Position numbers and translations under genes: made by a program | DNA from: Paracerasibacillus soli | GTDB lineage: Bacteria > Bacillota > Bacilli > Bacillales > Amphibacillaceae | NCBI RefSeq assembly: GCF_034006335.1 | Contig: NZ_JAWDIQ010000002.1 | Length of the DNA: 64,000 nucleotides | Strand: one strand, 5' to 3' | In this document: positions 10,032 to 20,380 of the stretch, one piece after another | How positions within the stretch are numbered: position 1 is the stretch's first letter | Layout of the letters: each line of letters starts with the position of its first letter | Notes under the pieces: model-generated | Told to the model about the DNA's origin: nothing | What the model saw: only the letters and a program-made list of their open reading frames with translations | Database searches by the model: none

Positions 10032-11696
10032 TCATGTTCTTTTTACTTTGAACGTATTTCTTCCCGCATCCTTCGCCTCATATAAGGCTAAATCTACATG
10101 TTTCATTAGCAAGCGAATATCTGTTGTCGCAATTGTCGCGTTGACTATTCCAATACTAGTGGAAATAATTGTATCCTCCCCTTCAATTAGCCAAGGTTTG
10201 TGGACCGCACTTATAATATTCTTTGCTAATTGAATGGATTCATCTTGAGAACGAGCCTCTGGAATCAAGATAACAAATTCATCTCCACCAAGTCTTGCTG
10301 CTACATAGTCAGGCTTGATAACTTGCTGTAAACGACGTGCAAACTCTCTTAATACAACATCACCTATATCATGACCTTTTTCATCATTAATTGATTTAAA
10401 ATGATCGATATCCATCATGAGTATGGCAGGATATCGATCGTGCTGTGATTTTCCGCCTAGTGACTTTTTTAACTGCAATTGAAAATAACGTCGATTTGGT
10501 AACCCCGTTAAAATATCATGGTTTGCCAAATATTCTAGCTTATCTTCATACTGTTTACGATAAGTAATATCTCTTGCAACAGCAACCATATGTGAAAATT
10601 GATTTTGCTCATCATATGTCGGCCGCCCATTTAACTCAATCCAAATCCATCCCCGTGTTCGGTGTTTTTGTTGAAACTTGATGTCCCATGGTTCCCCATT
10701 TTCGACTGACTTCCAAAATGTATCTTGTATAACTTTTTGATATGCTTCGTGTAAATGTGTTTTGAAATGATTGCCAATATATTCACGGAATGAATACCCT
10801 AGTATCCTCTCACATGATGGCGAAACATAACTTATCATACCTTTTTCGTCAATGAGAAGAATTAAATCTGAGGAGTTTTCCGCAATAATACGAAATCTGT
10901 TTTCGCTTTCTATATTTTTCAAAATTAATTTATATTCTTCCGTTATATCTTTGAAAACACCATACACACCGACAATTTCATCTTGGACAATAATTGGCGA
11001 AAACTTAATGGTGATTTTGATAATATCCCCATCTCTTCTATAGAATGAAACATCACAGTTTGTCGCTTTCCCCGCTACAGCTTGTTTAAAATGACTTTTT
11101 ATTTCCTCATTATCCTCCGATATGACAAATGTATCATAAAGTGTATCTGATAATTCTTGTATATTATATCCTGTAATCACTTCTGCCATATGATTGCCAG
11201 TCAGTCTTTTACCTGTTAAATCATACCGATAAATGCCATCAGGATTATGTTCGTAAAGGGACTCATATGTGTCTTTACTTTCACGAATGACTTGAGATGA
11301 CGCTTCCGAGGAAATTTCCGCTTGACGGCGCAATGTAATGTCTTCTACAACTGCGACAATATGTGTACACACATTATTTTCATCCATCAAAGGTGTTAAT
11401 ATTGTTCTAGTATAGTATGTTTTTCCTAACCGCCTTTTATAAGAATCCTCGTATTCAATCTGTTCCTTTGATACTGCCGCTTCCCGATACTTTTCCAACA
11501 TAAACTGGACCATATCTGCCGGCACTACATCTTCAATTCTTTTTCCAATATCATGATTTCCAACTGTTGTACGGTTTCTAGCTTCTTTATTTATAAATTC
11601 ATATGTAAAAATTGTCCCTTCTTCTACCTTGACAATAATTACAATATCACGTATCCCATTTGCTAGTGCATCATAAAATAGGCGATTCTCCTTCAA
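10032..11696 (-). CDS. PAS-PAS-PAS-GGDEF diguanylate cyclase
   Basis: Intact 554-residue cytoplasmic signalling enzyme predicted to make c-di-GMP. There are three PAS-type sensor repeats (about residues 10-130, 140-260 and 265-385), each closed by the usual V(E/K/R)DIT-type PAC ending (VVEDITLRRQ, VFKDITEEY, VARDITYRKQ). The GGDEF domain follows with DILTGLPNRR and the active-site RLGGDEF. No TM helix or EAL domain is seen, and the inhibitory RxxD motif is not obvious. It is divergent from a PAS-GGDEF-EAL gene, so the pair may act on one c-di-GMP pool. Confidence 0.93.
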   Translation of the reverse strand: MKENRLFYDALANGIRDIVIIVKVEEGTIFTYEFINKEARNRTTVGNHDIGKRIEDVVPADMVQFMLEKYREAAVSKEQIEYEDSYKRRLGKTYYTRTILTPLMDENNVCTHIVAVVEDITLRRQAEISSEASSQVIRESKDTYESLYEHNPDGIYRYDLTGKRLTGNHMAEVITGYNIQELSDTLYDTFVISEDNEEIKSHFKQAVAGKATNCDVSFYRRDGDIIKITIKFSPIIVQDEIVGVYGVFKDITEEYKLILKNIESENRFRIIAENSSDLILLIDEKGMISYVSPSCERILGYSFREYIGNHFKTHLHEAYQKVIQDTFWKSVENGEPWDIKFQQKHRTRGWIWIELNGRPTYDEQNQFSHMVAVARDITYRKQYEDKLEYLANHDILTGLPNRRYFQLQLKKSLGGKSQHDRYPAILMMDIDHFKSINDEKGHDIGDVVLREFARRLQQVIKPDYVAARLGGDEFVILIPEARSQDESIQLAKNIISAVHKPWLIEGEDTIISTSIGIVNATIATTDIRLLMKHVDLALYEAKDAGRNTFKVKRT

Positions 11697-11889
11697 AATT
11701 TATCACCTTCCTGTAAAAGATCAACGGTAAACGCTAGCATACAACATATTATCATGAACCACCTAACGTAACTGTATCCTCTATTTTAGTAGGAGAACAT
11801 CTTCATTTCAATAGAATATAATAAAATATCTTCTACCTTTATGATACCGATACTTTATTATATTTATAGCTATATATACCTATTTTTCA

Positions 11890-11918
11890 TTGAAAGTTTG
11901 ATAGGAAGTTGTCATAAT
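11890..11918 (+). promoter_or_regulatory. Sigma-A promoter of the GGDEF-EAL gene
   Basis: TTGAAA and CATAAT are separated by exactly 17 bp, some 70 bp upstream of the GGDEF-EAL start. An AAGGAGGG and ATG at about 11942 could begin a 33-codon leader ORF overlapping the gene start; this is speculative. Confidence 0.65.
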
Positions 11919-11989
11919 GGTAAAAGGAGGGACTTATAGACTATGCTGTCGTCATCCCTTTTAAGAAATAAAGAGGGGAAAAGAAAAAC

Positions 11990-14022
11990 ATGTCAGAATC
12001 AAACATCACATTACAGAATTTCACTAATTCTGATCAAAGAGTAGGTATTTTTATATTAGATGTAAACCATGATTCTCTTACTTTTTCATTTGCAAACGAC
12101 CATTTCCTCCAATATATGCAAGTTCATGAAACACATGTTATCCATCATAGATTAGAGGATGTTTTACCAAAAGAACACATGCCAATATTTCTTGCAAAAT
12201 GTAACCAGGCCATCAAATGGAATAAAGAGCTCTCCTTTACACATGACATCACACAGATTATTTTGCTACCTATTCAAAATGGGCAGCAAATCGTCGGTGT
12301 TTTATTTGCAGGCTCAAATAACGCTGTTTCTCATAATCTACCATCAAACATTAGCAAGGAATTTATCATGCAAGCTATCGATAATATGCCATTAGCGATG
12401 AGTATTACAGATAAAAATAATAACCTGTTATACGTAAATGAGGCATTCACAACATTGACCGGCTACAAAACGAAGGAAGTCATTGGAAAAAAGCCGAATA
12501 TTTTACGTTCGGATACATATAGGCAGGAATTTTTTGAAAATATGTGGACTAGTTTGCGAGAAAGCGGAAATTGGTCAGGAGAAATGTGGCATAAAAAGAA
12601 GGATGGCAGTTATGCTTTAGTAGATATTTCCATTCAAGGGCTTCGAGATGAAAATGGTCTAATCCAAAATCATCTTTCAATCTTTCGTGATATTACAGAT
12701 AGAAAGAACTTGGAAGAAAAAGTAATGTTTCAAGCTTATTTCGATGAATTAACGAAATTACCTAATCGGAATTCATTGTTCAAATATGTAAAGCATGATA
12801 TTCAAGAAAGTAAGGATCGTAATTTTGCTCTTATGCTACTTGATTTAGACAATTTTAAAGATATTAATGACTCCCTTAGCCACAGCATTGGGGATCAATT
12901 GTTACTTGCTACAACAAAACGACTGCAAAAACACCTCCCAGAAGTGCATACATTACGCGCTATGGTGGGGATGAATTCGCGATACTATTTCAAAACATAG
13001 AAGATACATCTGCATGTATACCGATTGCCAATCAGATTATGGAAATATTCGAGGCTCCTTTTCAATTGGATAACTATGAACTATATATTACTGCAAGTAT
13101 TGGTATCGTGTTGTTTCCACAGGATGGCCCAGATGATGAAACATTACTCAGAAATGTGGAGACTACGATGTATCAAGCAAAACGAAATGGTAGAAATACA
13201 TTTATGTTTTATGATAAAGCATATAATCACCACGCCAAGGAAAAACTTTTATTAGCGAGTGATATACGTAATGCAATCACGCATAATGAGTTCGAATTAT
13301 ACTATCAACCACAAATTTGCCTTGTTACAAATCAAGTGATTGGATTAGAAGCGTTACTACGCTGGAATCATCCAGAAAAAGGAATGATTTCTCCAGGAAC
13401 CTTTATTCCAATAGCAGAAGAAACTGGGCTTATTCAAAATATTGATAAATGGGTCTTATTACATGCGTGTTTACAGCAAAAACAGTGGCAGGAATTGGGG
13501 TATCTTCCTATCAAGGTGAGTGTCAATCTTTCTATGATTCAGTTTCAGCAGCCTGATCTTTTTGATGTCATACAGTCAACGTTAAAACAGACAGGGATAG
13601 CCGGTCAATATTTAGAAATTGAATTAACCGAGAGCGTCATGATGAATAATCCTAAATTAACTTTAAATAATATTGAGAAGTTAAATTCCATCGGTGTGGA
13701 AGTATCATTAGATGACTTTGGAACGCATTACTCATCCCTCAGTTACTTAAAAAAATTATCGCCAAATCGATTAAAAATCGATCAATCATTTATTCGCGAT
13801 ATGTTGCATGATACAGATGGGCAAGTCATTGTGCAAGCGATGATAAATCTCGCACATAATTTAAATTTAAAAGTAATTGCAGAAGGAGTAGAAAACAAGG
13901 AACAAGTCAAATTTCTACACTCCCAGCGATGTGACGAAGTCCAAGGTTATTACTTTTCGAAGCCTTTGCCTGTTGAAAAAATTAATACTTTTATCCATAA
14001 ACGAGCACATCTACCTAACTAA
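11990..14022 (+). CDS. PAS-GGDEF-EAL c-di-GMP protein, one frameshift
   Basis: Bifunctional c-di-GMP synthase/phosphodiesterase architecture of about 675 residues. An N-terminal sensor-like stretch and a PAS domain (MPLAMSITDKNNNLLYVNEA ... IFRDITDRK) precede GGDEF (DELTKLPNRN) and EAL. The break at about 12960 falls right at the active site; in the corrected frame it reads YGGDEFAILFQNI, so the motif is preserved. The EAL domain keeps EALLRW, ELTESVMM, LDDFGTHYSSL, KIDQSF and AEGVEN, the metal and catalytic set, so phosphodiesterase activity is expected. GAGGGGA precedes the ATG. Confidence 0.9.
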
Positions 14023-14085
14023 ACGTTCGTCATTTGATTTGCTATATGTTTACAATCGAGCCAGGGGTATATGTCGGAGGGGCTT

Positions 14086-14120
14086 TATCTCAGCCTATTA
14101 ATATCTATAGGGCTGAGATA
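14086..14120. terminator. Hairpin between convergent genes
   Basis: TATCTCAGCC and GGGCTGAGATA form a strong stem with a 14-nt loop between the EAL gene and the M20 peptidase gene. Neither strand has a proper T tail, so it is only a probable terminator. Confidence 0.5.
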
Positions 14121-14123
14121 CCC

Positions 14124-15260
14124 TTACAGTCCATTTTCTGTCAAGCGCTGCATAACGCTTGCTAACAAACATGTTCTTTGTACAAGCGTCGGTATTTCTA
14201 AATATTCGTTTTCACTATGCGCATTACCACCTACTGGTCCAAGACCATCAATCGTCGGAATCTTTGAAGCTGTAAAGGACGCATCCGATCCACCACCTGT
14301 AGCTGTATCCGTTATTTTTAACCCCATCTCATTCCCAACCTGCTGAACAACATGTAATAATCTTTCAGTTTGCTCCGTTTTTTCCATTGGCGGTCGTTCG
14401 ATACCACCTTCTAATGTAATGGTTGTTCCAAGCACATCAGGAGTAGTGCTCAATTCTCTCATCTTTTCCTCTAAAACCTGCGCTTGACTTTGATTACGAA
14501 TACGTAAATCCACATGTGCTATTGCTTCCGAGGCAACGGTATTAACGGCTGTTCCACCTTCTATTAAACCGACATTCACATTTATTCCCTTTTCCTGACT
14601 GGAAAGCTCATGTAATTTAACAATCTTATGGCCTAATTCCTCAATGGCACTTTTCCCCGCTCAGGTTCAATTCCCGAATGGGCTGACTTCCCTTTTACAT
14701 AAATCGTATAACGTCCCCACCCCATCTAGCAGTAACGACAGAGCCGTCCTTACGAGCAGGCTCCATAATTAGAGCATACTTACTTTTTGCTGCATATTTT
14801 TCGATTATATTTTTTGAGGTCGGCGAACCTATTTCCTCATCACTATTTAAAATAATTTGGATGTTTTTATATCCACACATTTGAAACGCTTGTAACGCCT
14901 TTACCGCAAAAATTAATGAAACAAGACTTGACTTCATATCAATGACACCCGGACCGTAAGCCCGATTTCCTTTTATTTTAAATGGTCTCGCGCTGGCAGT
15001 ACCTTCAGGAAAAACTGTGTCCAAATGTGCAACGAGAAGGATTTCTGGGTCAACCGCATCCTGATGTCGTAAAATATAGTGATTGCCTACTTCCCTTCTT
15101 CCACCACTTCCACGTAAAAATTCAGTTTTTCATATATTGATTTCAATATACTCCCGACTTGATCTACGCCATTTTTATCGTGCGACCCACTATCCATATT
15201 TACGAGACGCGCTAATAACGAAAGCATTTCTTCCTTTCTTTCATTCAAATAATCTTCCAT
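14124..15260 (-). CDS. M20-family metallopeptidase (glutamate carboxypeptidase type), three frameshifts
   Basis: Zinc-dependent exopeptidase or deacylase of about 379 residues when repaired. The metal-binding regions are visible: AHLDTVFPEG, YGPGVIDMKSSL (bridging Asp), DEEIGSPTS (catalytic Glu pair), and a dimerisation insert. Breaks lie at about 15100 (EEGK then stop), at about 14722 where GGGG needs one more G, and at about 14656 where AAAA needs one more A to give EPERGKSAIEEL. The ATG at 15260 begins MEDYLNERKEEML, the usual family start. Cytoplasmic; substrate is probably a folate- or peptide-like glutamate conjugate, not decidable here. Confidence 0.85.
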
Positions 15261-15440
15261 TTCCTCATCATCCTAATTTCTAAGTTTTAGCTATGCTTCT
15301 ATAAAGGGATTGTATCTATATTTATGATAATGGCATTAAAAAAATACCTCTGTGAATAAAGGTACATTTATCCGCGTGTGTCATCATAACAATATGTTAA
15401 TATGATAAAGACAAGAATGGAAAGTTGTAGAAATAAAGAA

Positions 15441-15476
15441 GACTGGCAAATCACAGCCGCGAGGTGTTAGCCAGTC
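15441..15476 (-). terminator. Terminator of the 8-TM membrane protein gene
   Basis: GACTGGC and GCCAGTC pair across the stop codon region. On the minus strand the stem is followed by TCTTTATTTC. Confidence 0.75.
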
Positions 15477-16315
15477 TTTTTGGATTGCTTATATAACAGT
15501 GTAATACCAACTATCAAGCATATGATTGTCGCGATATTTACCCATATAGAAGGATAACGAAATACATCACTCATCACATGGCTTTCTTTTATGACAATAG
15601 ACATTTGTATAAATAGTACGTATAGGCTTTTTACAATGAGAAAAAGGTATAAATATTTCCACTTACTCTTAGCATCCTGCCAAACACGCCAAAGTGCATA
15701 CCATGAAAAAACAACGATAAACAAATCGATTATAAAATATGCCGTGAGTGACATGAGTATCAATACAAATATAGAAGGTAGAAATTCCAGTAAATTTAAC
15801 AGTGATTGAAGCGTGTAACACAGTATCGCAATAAAGCAAAACATGAATCCGTACAAATGTGACGTTGCCTTATTTTTTATTTTTTGTGATAGCCGCTGTC
15901 GTTTAGCTTGAACTGGCATATCTGTTTGCTTTAAATGTCGGGACGCTTCCAAATATCTTTTATTGGAAATCAAATATAATAAAGTGAATAAATTATATAA
16001 AACAGCAAGTAAAACAGGCAGAGAGAATATACCAAAATGCTGCGCTATCCAAATAGCCATCAGCCCATACATAAATAGTGGAATAACCCAGCCTAAACTT
16101 CGTCGGTGCACAACATAATAAAATCCAATCCATTTTATTGCTTCAATCAGTATGGGACAGCCCCTATTACTAAAAAGAGACCAGACCTTGCTAGTTTGAC
16201 TTGAACCACTCATTGCAGAAAATGCTAGTAAAATAAAGACCATATATAGTGTACCAACCGAAGCAAGGATGTTTAAAATAAAAAATACAATTGATTGCAC
16301 CCTTTTTCCCATCAT
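15467..16315 (-). CDS. Polytopic membrane protein of unknown function
   Basis: I do not recognise this 282-residue protein. It has about seven or eight hydrophobic segments, a basic cytoplasmic loop around residues 125-150 (RHLKQTDMPVQAKRQRLSQK) and a basic C-terminus (LLYKQSKKTG). There is no signal peptide and no catalytic motif. The start is one of two adjacent ATGs with AGGG upstream. It is a single-gene unit with its own terminator. Confidence 0.7.
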   Translation of the reverse strand: MMGKRVQSIVFFILNILASVGTLYMVFILLAFSAMSGSSQTSKVWSLFSNRGCPILIEAIKWIGFYYVVHRRSLGWVIPLFMYGLMAIWIAQHFGIFSLPVLLAVLYNLFTLLYLISNKRYLEASRHLKQTDMPVQAKRQRLSQKIKNKATSHLYGFMFCFIAILCYTLQSLLNLLEFLPSIFVLILMSLTAYFIIDLFIVVFSWYALWRVWQDAKSKWKYLYLFLIVKSLYVLFIQMSIVIKESHVMSDVFRYPSIWVNIATIICLIVGITLLYKQSKKTG

Positions 16316-16466
16316 TTCAACCCTTTCCCTAATATTGCATTTATAGTTTGCATTTAGGATGAAAATATACCATCTCTACACTACTACAAATTGCTTTGTG
16401 TCACAATCATACAAAAGTCTCACATTGTGCAAAGGTATGTTAACGAGAATAGGGTTCGCAATTCGC

Positions 16467-17603
16467 TTACTTCGTCACGAAGTTTTCCGTATAATATGGA
16501 ATAGACTCGTTGTCAAAAGCGACACCGACGGCTAAAACTTTGTAATCTTCTTTTAATATATTTTCACGGTGACCAAGTGAGTTCATGAGCCCTTCATGTG
16601 CAAATATACTACTTGATTGTCCTGTAGCTAGATTTTCCCTGCAATTCGGTAAGTAATCCCATCTCTTTCCATGCGATCAAATGGAGAGAGTCCTTCTAAA
16701 TTAGTATGACTAAAATAGTGATGTTCAGCCATATCTGCACTATGGTGACGCGCCGTATCCCTTACCGCATCATCCCAAGTTAAAGCGGAAAGTCCCCGCC
16801 TTACTCTTTCTGCATTTGTTAAATCAAACAACTGGTATTCAAATCCCTCTTTTAGTTGCGTGTTTGGGACACCAAAAAATCCGGTCTTTTTCTGTTCGAG
16901 ATTACTAGAAATAATTTGTATAGCTGTTACAGTTTGTGCTTCATGTTTATCATAAAAAATAGTGACATACTGGTCATCGATTAAAAAGGTATCAAATTCA
17001 TCCGTTTTTCAAATTGATAATGAATAAATCCTTTCCGAATACTTGTCAATGGATCCTGTAATTGAGCACGTACCGATTCCCTGGTTGTTCCCATTTTTAT
17101 ATCATAAGTAGATGTCAGTAAGTCCTGGTTCGTATAGAGTCCAGCAACATGTTCTGCCTGATCATAAGCGACCATTATAAAATGATGATAGTTTTCATGA
17201 TATGCTACCCAATCTACATCATATTCATTAAGGGAGGAGCGCTTCGGTTTTCCAACTTCCTTTTCCACATTCACACGCTTTTCACCTATTTCAATATTAT
17301 GAATTGAAAACGACTCTCCTGTTGGTGCATGTAACGGAGGTTTTTCCGGCTGGGAGATTGCGTTTCTTCACCTTCATTTTGTTTATCCATCAATCTAGCA
17401 AACAAAGTTTGTATGTCATGATTTATTGTTTCTATCGCTTTTTTTATCGTTTGATTTTCCTTTATATCCTGTACATCCGTACGTACTTTTTCCATGACAC
17501 CGGTTATACCTGTTTGTTGGAACGTACTTCCATATGCAGACCAACATATCCACACAATTGCGATTAATATGATGAATTTACCCAACTTACGCATTTTTTC
17601 CAA
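16467..17603 (-). CDS. YlbC-like CAP-domain protein, about three frameshifts
   Basis: Membrane-anchored CAP/SCP-superfamily protein resembling B. subtilis YlbC. One N-terminal TM helix (about residues 8-25) precedes a linker, the CAP-associated N-terminal domain (KRSSLNEYDVDWVAYHENYH ... RESVRAQLQDPLTSI) and the C-terminal CAP domain with FDLTNAERVRRGL, the HHSADMAEHHYFSH metal/active-site region, and ENLATGQSS. Breaks lie near 17285-17330, 16970-16990 and 16630-16640. The last frame ends at 16467 with NFVTK. Repaired length is about 378 residues. Its precise role is unknown. Confidence 0.82.
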
Positions 17604-17796
17604 CCCCGTTTACCATTCTGATCTATTTCTATATTAGCCAATACACGTATCGCTTAATCAATGAAACTATTCTAGTTTATAACAGTATATTCACAATGAC
17701 CATCTTTGATTTGCTTATCATACCTTTTGCAATGGACCCAAACTGTTCAGTAGTGAAAACTTGCCTTTAAACTTAATTAGCTCGCTGCATCGCTTC

Positions 17797-17904
17797 GGCA
17801 GAATACTTCGCTTTCCGCGGGCACGGCCTCAGCCTCCTCGCGGAAAACCACCGCTGTGGGTCTTCAGACTCGTGCTGTTCCCGCAGGAGTCTACGTATTC
17901 TGCC
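17797..17904 (+). repeat. Bacillaceae-type GC-rich dispersed repeat, copy 1
   Basis: The element is bounded by perfect inverted ends GGCAGAATAC and GTATTCTGCC and contains CGCTTTCCGCGGG, AGCCTCCTCG and CCCGCAGGAGTCTACG. I know this type of short element from intergenic DNA of many Bacillaceae genomes. It can fold into a branched hairpin; no ORF. Confidence 0.7.
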
Positions 17905-18220
17905 TACGCTAAGTGACAGTATTTAATAAAGGGTAAATTCCCTACCAATGCATGCAAATCAATTGTACACAAGTATTTTCCCTTTGAAGTATGTTTCTTA
18001 AAAGACTTACAAAGATTGACTAGCATAATCACGGCGGTTGTTTGGAGCGGAGGACCGTTGACTCCTCATAAATGCAAAGTACGCATTTTAATGTGTAAAA
18101 TCCGAATATCTAATTAATTAATGAGCAATAGATTTCACAATTTAAAATACAAATACTAGCGGAGAAAATACACGAAGACTCGAAAAAGATAAAACGTCTT
18201 TTCCTCGTACGATGTCATGT

Positions 18221-18322
18221 TGCCGAAGCATTCCTTGTCCTGTGGGAGGTCGGCTAAAAGCGGTCACGTCCTGTTGGCCCGAGGCTCATCAGCCACCCGC
18301 GGAAAGCGCAGTGTATTTTCGG
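18221..18322 (-). repeat. Bacillaceae-type GC-rich dispersed repeat, copy 2 (inverted)
   Basis: The reverse complement shares GCGCTTTCCGCGGG, GCCTCG and the CCACAGGACAAGGAATGCTTCGGC end with copy 1 in arrangement, but is more diverged. It lies about 320 bp away in opposite orientation. Confidence 0.6.
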
Positions 18323-18406
18323 AGCAAGTTATATGCTCCTCTACTAAAAAGATAGTTACGAGATAGTTTGGTTTTATTGTGTGAGATAAGGTCATTCGTT
18401 TGATGT

Positions 18407-18435
18407 AAAAAAAAGCCGCAAATATGCTTCGCGGC
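18407..18435 (-). terminator. Terminator of the L,D-transpeptidase gene
   Basis: GCCGC and GCGGC form the stem directly over the 3' end of the gene, followed on the minus strand by eight T residues. Confidence 0.85.
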
Positions 18436-18441
18436 CATTAC

Positions 18442-19353
18442 TTAATATTTTTGTAAATCTGCTATAGGCGTTTGCACAATGACCGGTTTTTTAGCAGGAT
18501 TTAACCACTTTAATATTTTCTTCACATTCGCCTCAGATGTCGCAATACATCCCATTGTATAATGATCACTCACATGAAAGAAAATTGCACTTCCTTTTTT
18601 AGGAACACGTTTCGTATTATAATTAATAACAAATCCATACTTATACAAGCGATGATTCATACTTTCAGCGCTCTTCCATTTCCCTTTTGTTTTCTTTCTC
18701 GATTGCCATGTGTTGTATAACTTTGATTTTGAATCATCAACCCATACATCATCATTTGTAATCTTTCGAAAGGCTAATTTTGTACCTGGATTCCCTTTTT
18801 GACCAAACGCCGTTCCAATCGAATATTTACCTACCGGTGTTTTCCCATCACCTTCCCGTTTGTTTTTTGCAAATCCTTTTTTTCCAACATGCCCTTTTAC
18901 TTTCATAACTGGAACCCATTTTCCCTTTGCGTTTTTTTCAAAGGTTTGAATATCCGCAGTTGTGCTATTATAATGTTTGGAAGTTACGAGAATTAATTGT
19001 TTATTTTTCCCTACCTTTTTTAATTGGTCCGCAATATTTTTCTTTGATGTTGTAGACTTTTTCTTTTTTGTACTTTTTGGTTTCTTCGTAGTTAAATATT
19101 TACTAGATACCCAGCCCGTCTTTTTACTTAGTTTTACTTTACTCCATGCGCCCTTTTTCTGTATAACTTTTATGGATTGGTTCTTTTTCACTGTCGTTAT
19201 AACTTTATATTTTGTACTTGGGCCAGTACGAACATTCAATTTACTTGCTGTTACATATTTCGTTTGGCTTGCTGCATGTACAACATGCATGTTACCTATG
19301 CCTGCAACAATCAATCCGACTACACTTAAAAGTAATAATACTCTTTTAAACAT
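18442..19353 (-). CDS. Secreted SH3b-L,D-transpeptidase (YkuD domain)
   Basis: Intact 303-residue exported protein. A signal peptide (about residues 1-28, ending VVHAA) is followed by a bacterial SH3 domain (YVTASKLNVRTGPSTKYKVI, about 33-90), a Lys/Thr/Ser-rich linker and a YkuD-type catalytic domain. The catalytic motif is HVSDHYTMGCIATSEANV, with His and the Cys nucleophile present. Such enzymes form 3-3 cross-links or attach proteins to peptidoglycan; the very basic composition suits wall binding. Single-gene unit with its own terminator. Confidence 0.9.
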   Translation of the reverse strand: MFKRVLLLLSVVGLIVAGIGNMHVVHAASQTKYVTASKLNVRTGPSTKYKVITTVKKNQSIKVIQKKGAWSKVKLSKKTGWVSSKYLTTKKPKSTKKKKSTTSKKNIADQLKKVGKNKQLILVTSKHYNSTTADIQTFEKNAKGKWVPVMKVKGHVGKKGFAKNKREGDGKTPVGKYSIGTAFGQKGNPGTKLAFRKITNDDVWVDDSKSKLYNTWQSRKKTKGKWKSAESMNHRLYKYGFVINYNTKRVPKKGSAIFFHVSDHYTMGCIATSEANVKKILKWLNPAKKPVIVQTPIADLQKY

Positions 19354-19442
19354 TTTTATCCACCTCTGTTATAAATATCCAATTATCAACAAGAAAAAGG
19401 ACAGCAATTCCTCTGTCCTTCGTTTTCATTATCTATAATTTC

Positions 19443-20266
19443 TTACCAATAAAAATATCCATCTATTAAATTACCAATAGTTGAATCGATAATAATACTG
19501 AAGTAAATTAAAAATACAATACCGGCCATTACAATGTACACAATATAACCATAAAATGCATCAAGCGATTTTGATTGTTTCGTTAATAAACTTGCAATTA
19601 AATATAGCGGTACAGTTGTAAGAATAAAACCTAGTGAAACCATTAATAAAATGCCACCGAAACTATAAGAATTTAATAATATTAGTAAAAGAGATAATAA
19701 TGCTATAACGATTACTGGAACCATATGTACACCATAAACACTGACCATTTCACGGAAAGTCACTTGTCCACCAAAAAATAAGTTAACAACAAATAATACC
19801 GCAATAACAAGAATCATGGAAATGGCCACAAACACGAAAATACTTGCAAATGTCGAAAAGAATGGGATACCAACCAAGACATATCGTCTACCATAAAATA
19901 AAAACTCAAGGACATGATAACAGATAATAGGACGAGACTTATCATTCCATTTTGAAACTCATGACCCTTTTTAGAAAATATCTCCGATGGGTGTTTTAAA
20001 TAATTAACAAAATATTGCCCAAACATTTTAGATGTTTCCTTCACTTTTTCGATTGATTCATTACTCGTATTGTTGCCATTAGCTTCTGTTCCAGCCTGAG
20101 TAGAAGATGTCACCAATACTTCTTGCGATTCAACAGAAGTTGCTGCTACTTCTTCTTGCGGCGTATTTTCAGTAACATGTACATTTTCTTCTAGTGGACC
20201 GCCACATTGACCACAAAACTTCCCTTCATTTTGCTCATTACCACAGTTTTTGCACTGCATAAGCAT
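19443..20266 (-). CDS. Zinc-ribbon multi-TM membrane protein, one frameshift
   Basis: An N-terminal zinc ribbon (CKNCGNEQNEGKFCGQCGG, residues 5-23), a low-complexity Glu/Thr/Ser linker, an amphipathic stretch (KMFGQYFVNYLKHPSEIF) and about five TM segments. The break at about 19870 joins MVDDMSWLVS to the frame GIPFFSTFASIFVFV. Repaired length is about 272 residues. It resembles the widespread Bacillus family of zinc-ribbon proteins with a YIP1-like membrane part; no function is established. It lies between the transpeptidase and the acylase genes on the same strand. Confidence 0.72.
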
Positions 20267-20353
20267 ACCACCTTCTCTTTATATTTAGTACTATTATACT
20301 AGGTATTTAATACTAGAATAGCGTACCACAAATAAAGGCGGACGACAATATAG

Positions 20354-20380
20354 AAAAAAGGGGATCATTCCCCCTTTTTT
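20354..20380 (-). terminator. Terminator overlapping the acylase stop codon
   Basis: AAAAAAGGGG and CCCCTTTTTT flank a short loop (ATCATTC), ending directly at the acylase stop. A and T tracts on both sides give it potential in both directions. Confidence 0.85.

Larger units (their letters stand above)
17604..18441. other. Gene-poor region with two dispersed repeats
   Basis: About 840 bases with no credible gene. It holds two inverted copies of a GC-rich repeat (17797-17904 and 18221-18322) and the L,D-transpeptidase terminator. Between them is AT-rich filler. Confidence 0.6.

Noticed and set aside
14041..14126. CTGAGATACCCTT, similar to a TPP riboswitch motif
   Set aside because: The second conserved arm (ACCTGATCTGG-type) is absent on either strand and the adjoining genes are not thiamine genes; it is part of a hairpin between convergent genes.
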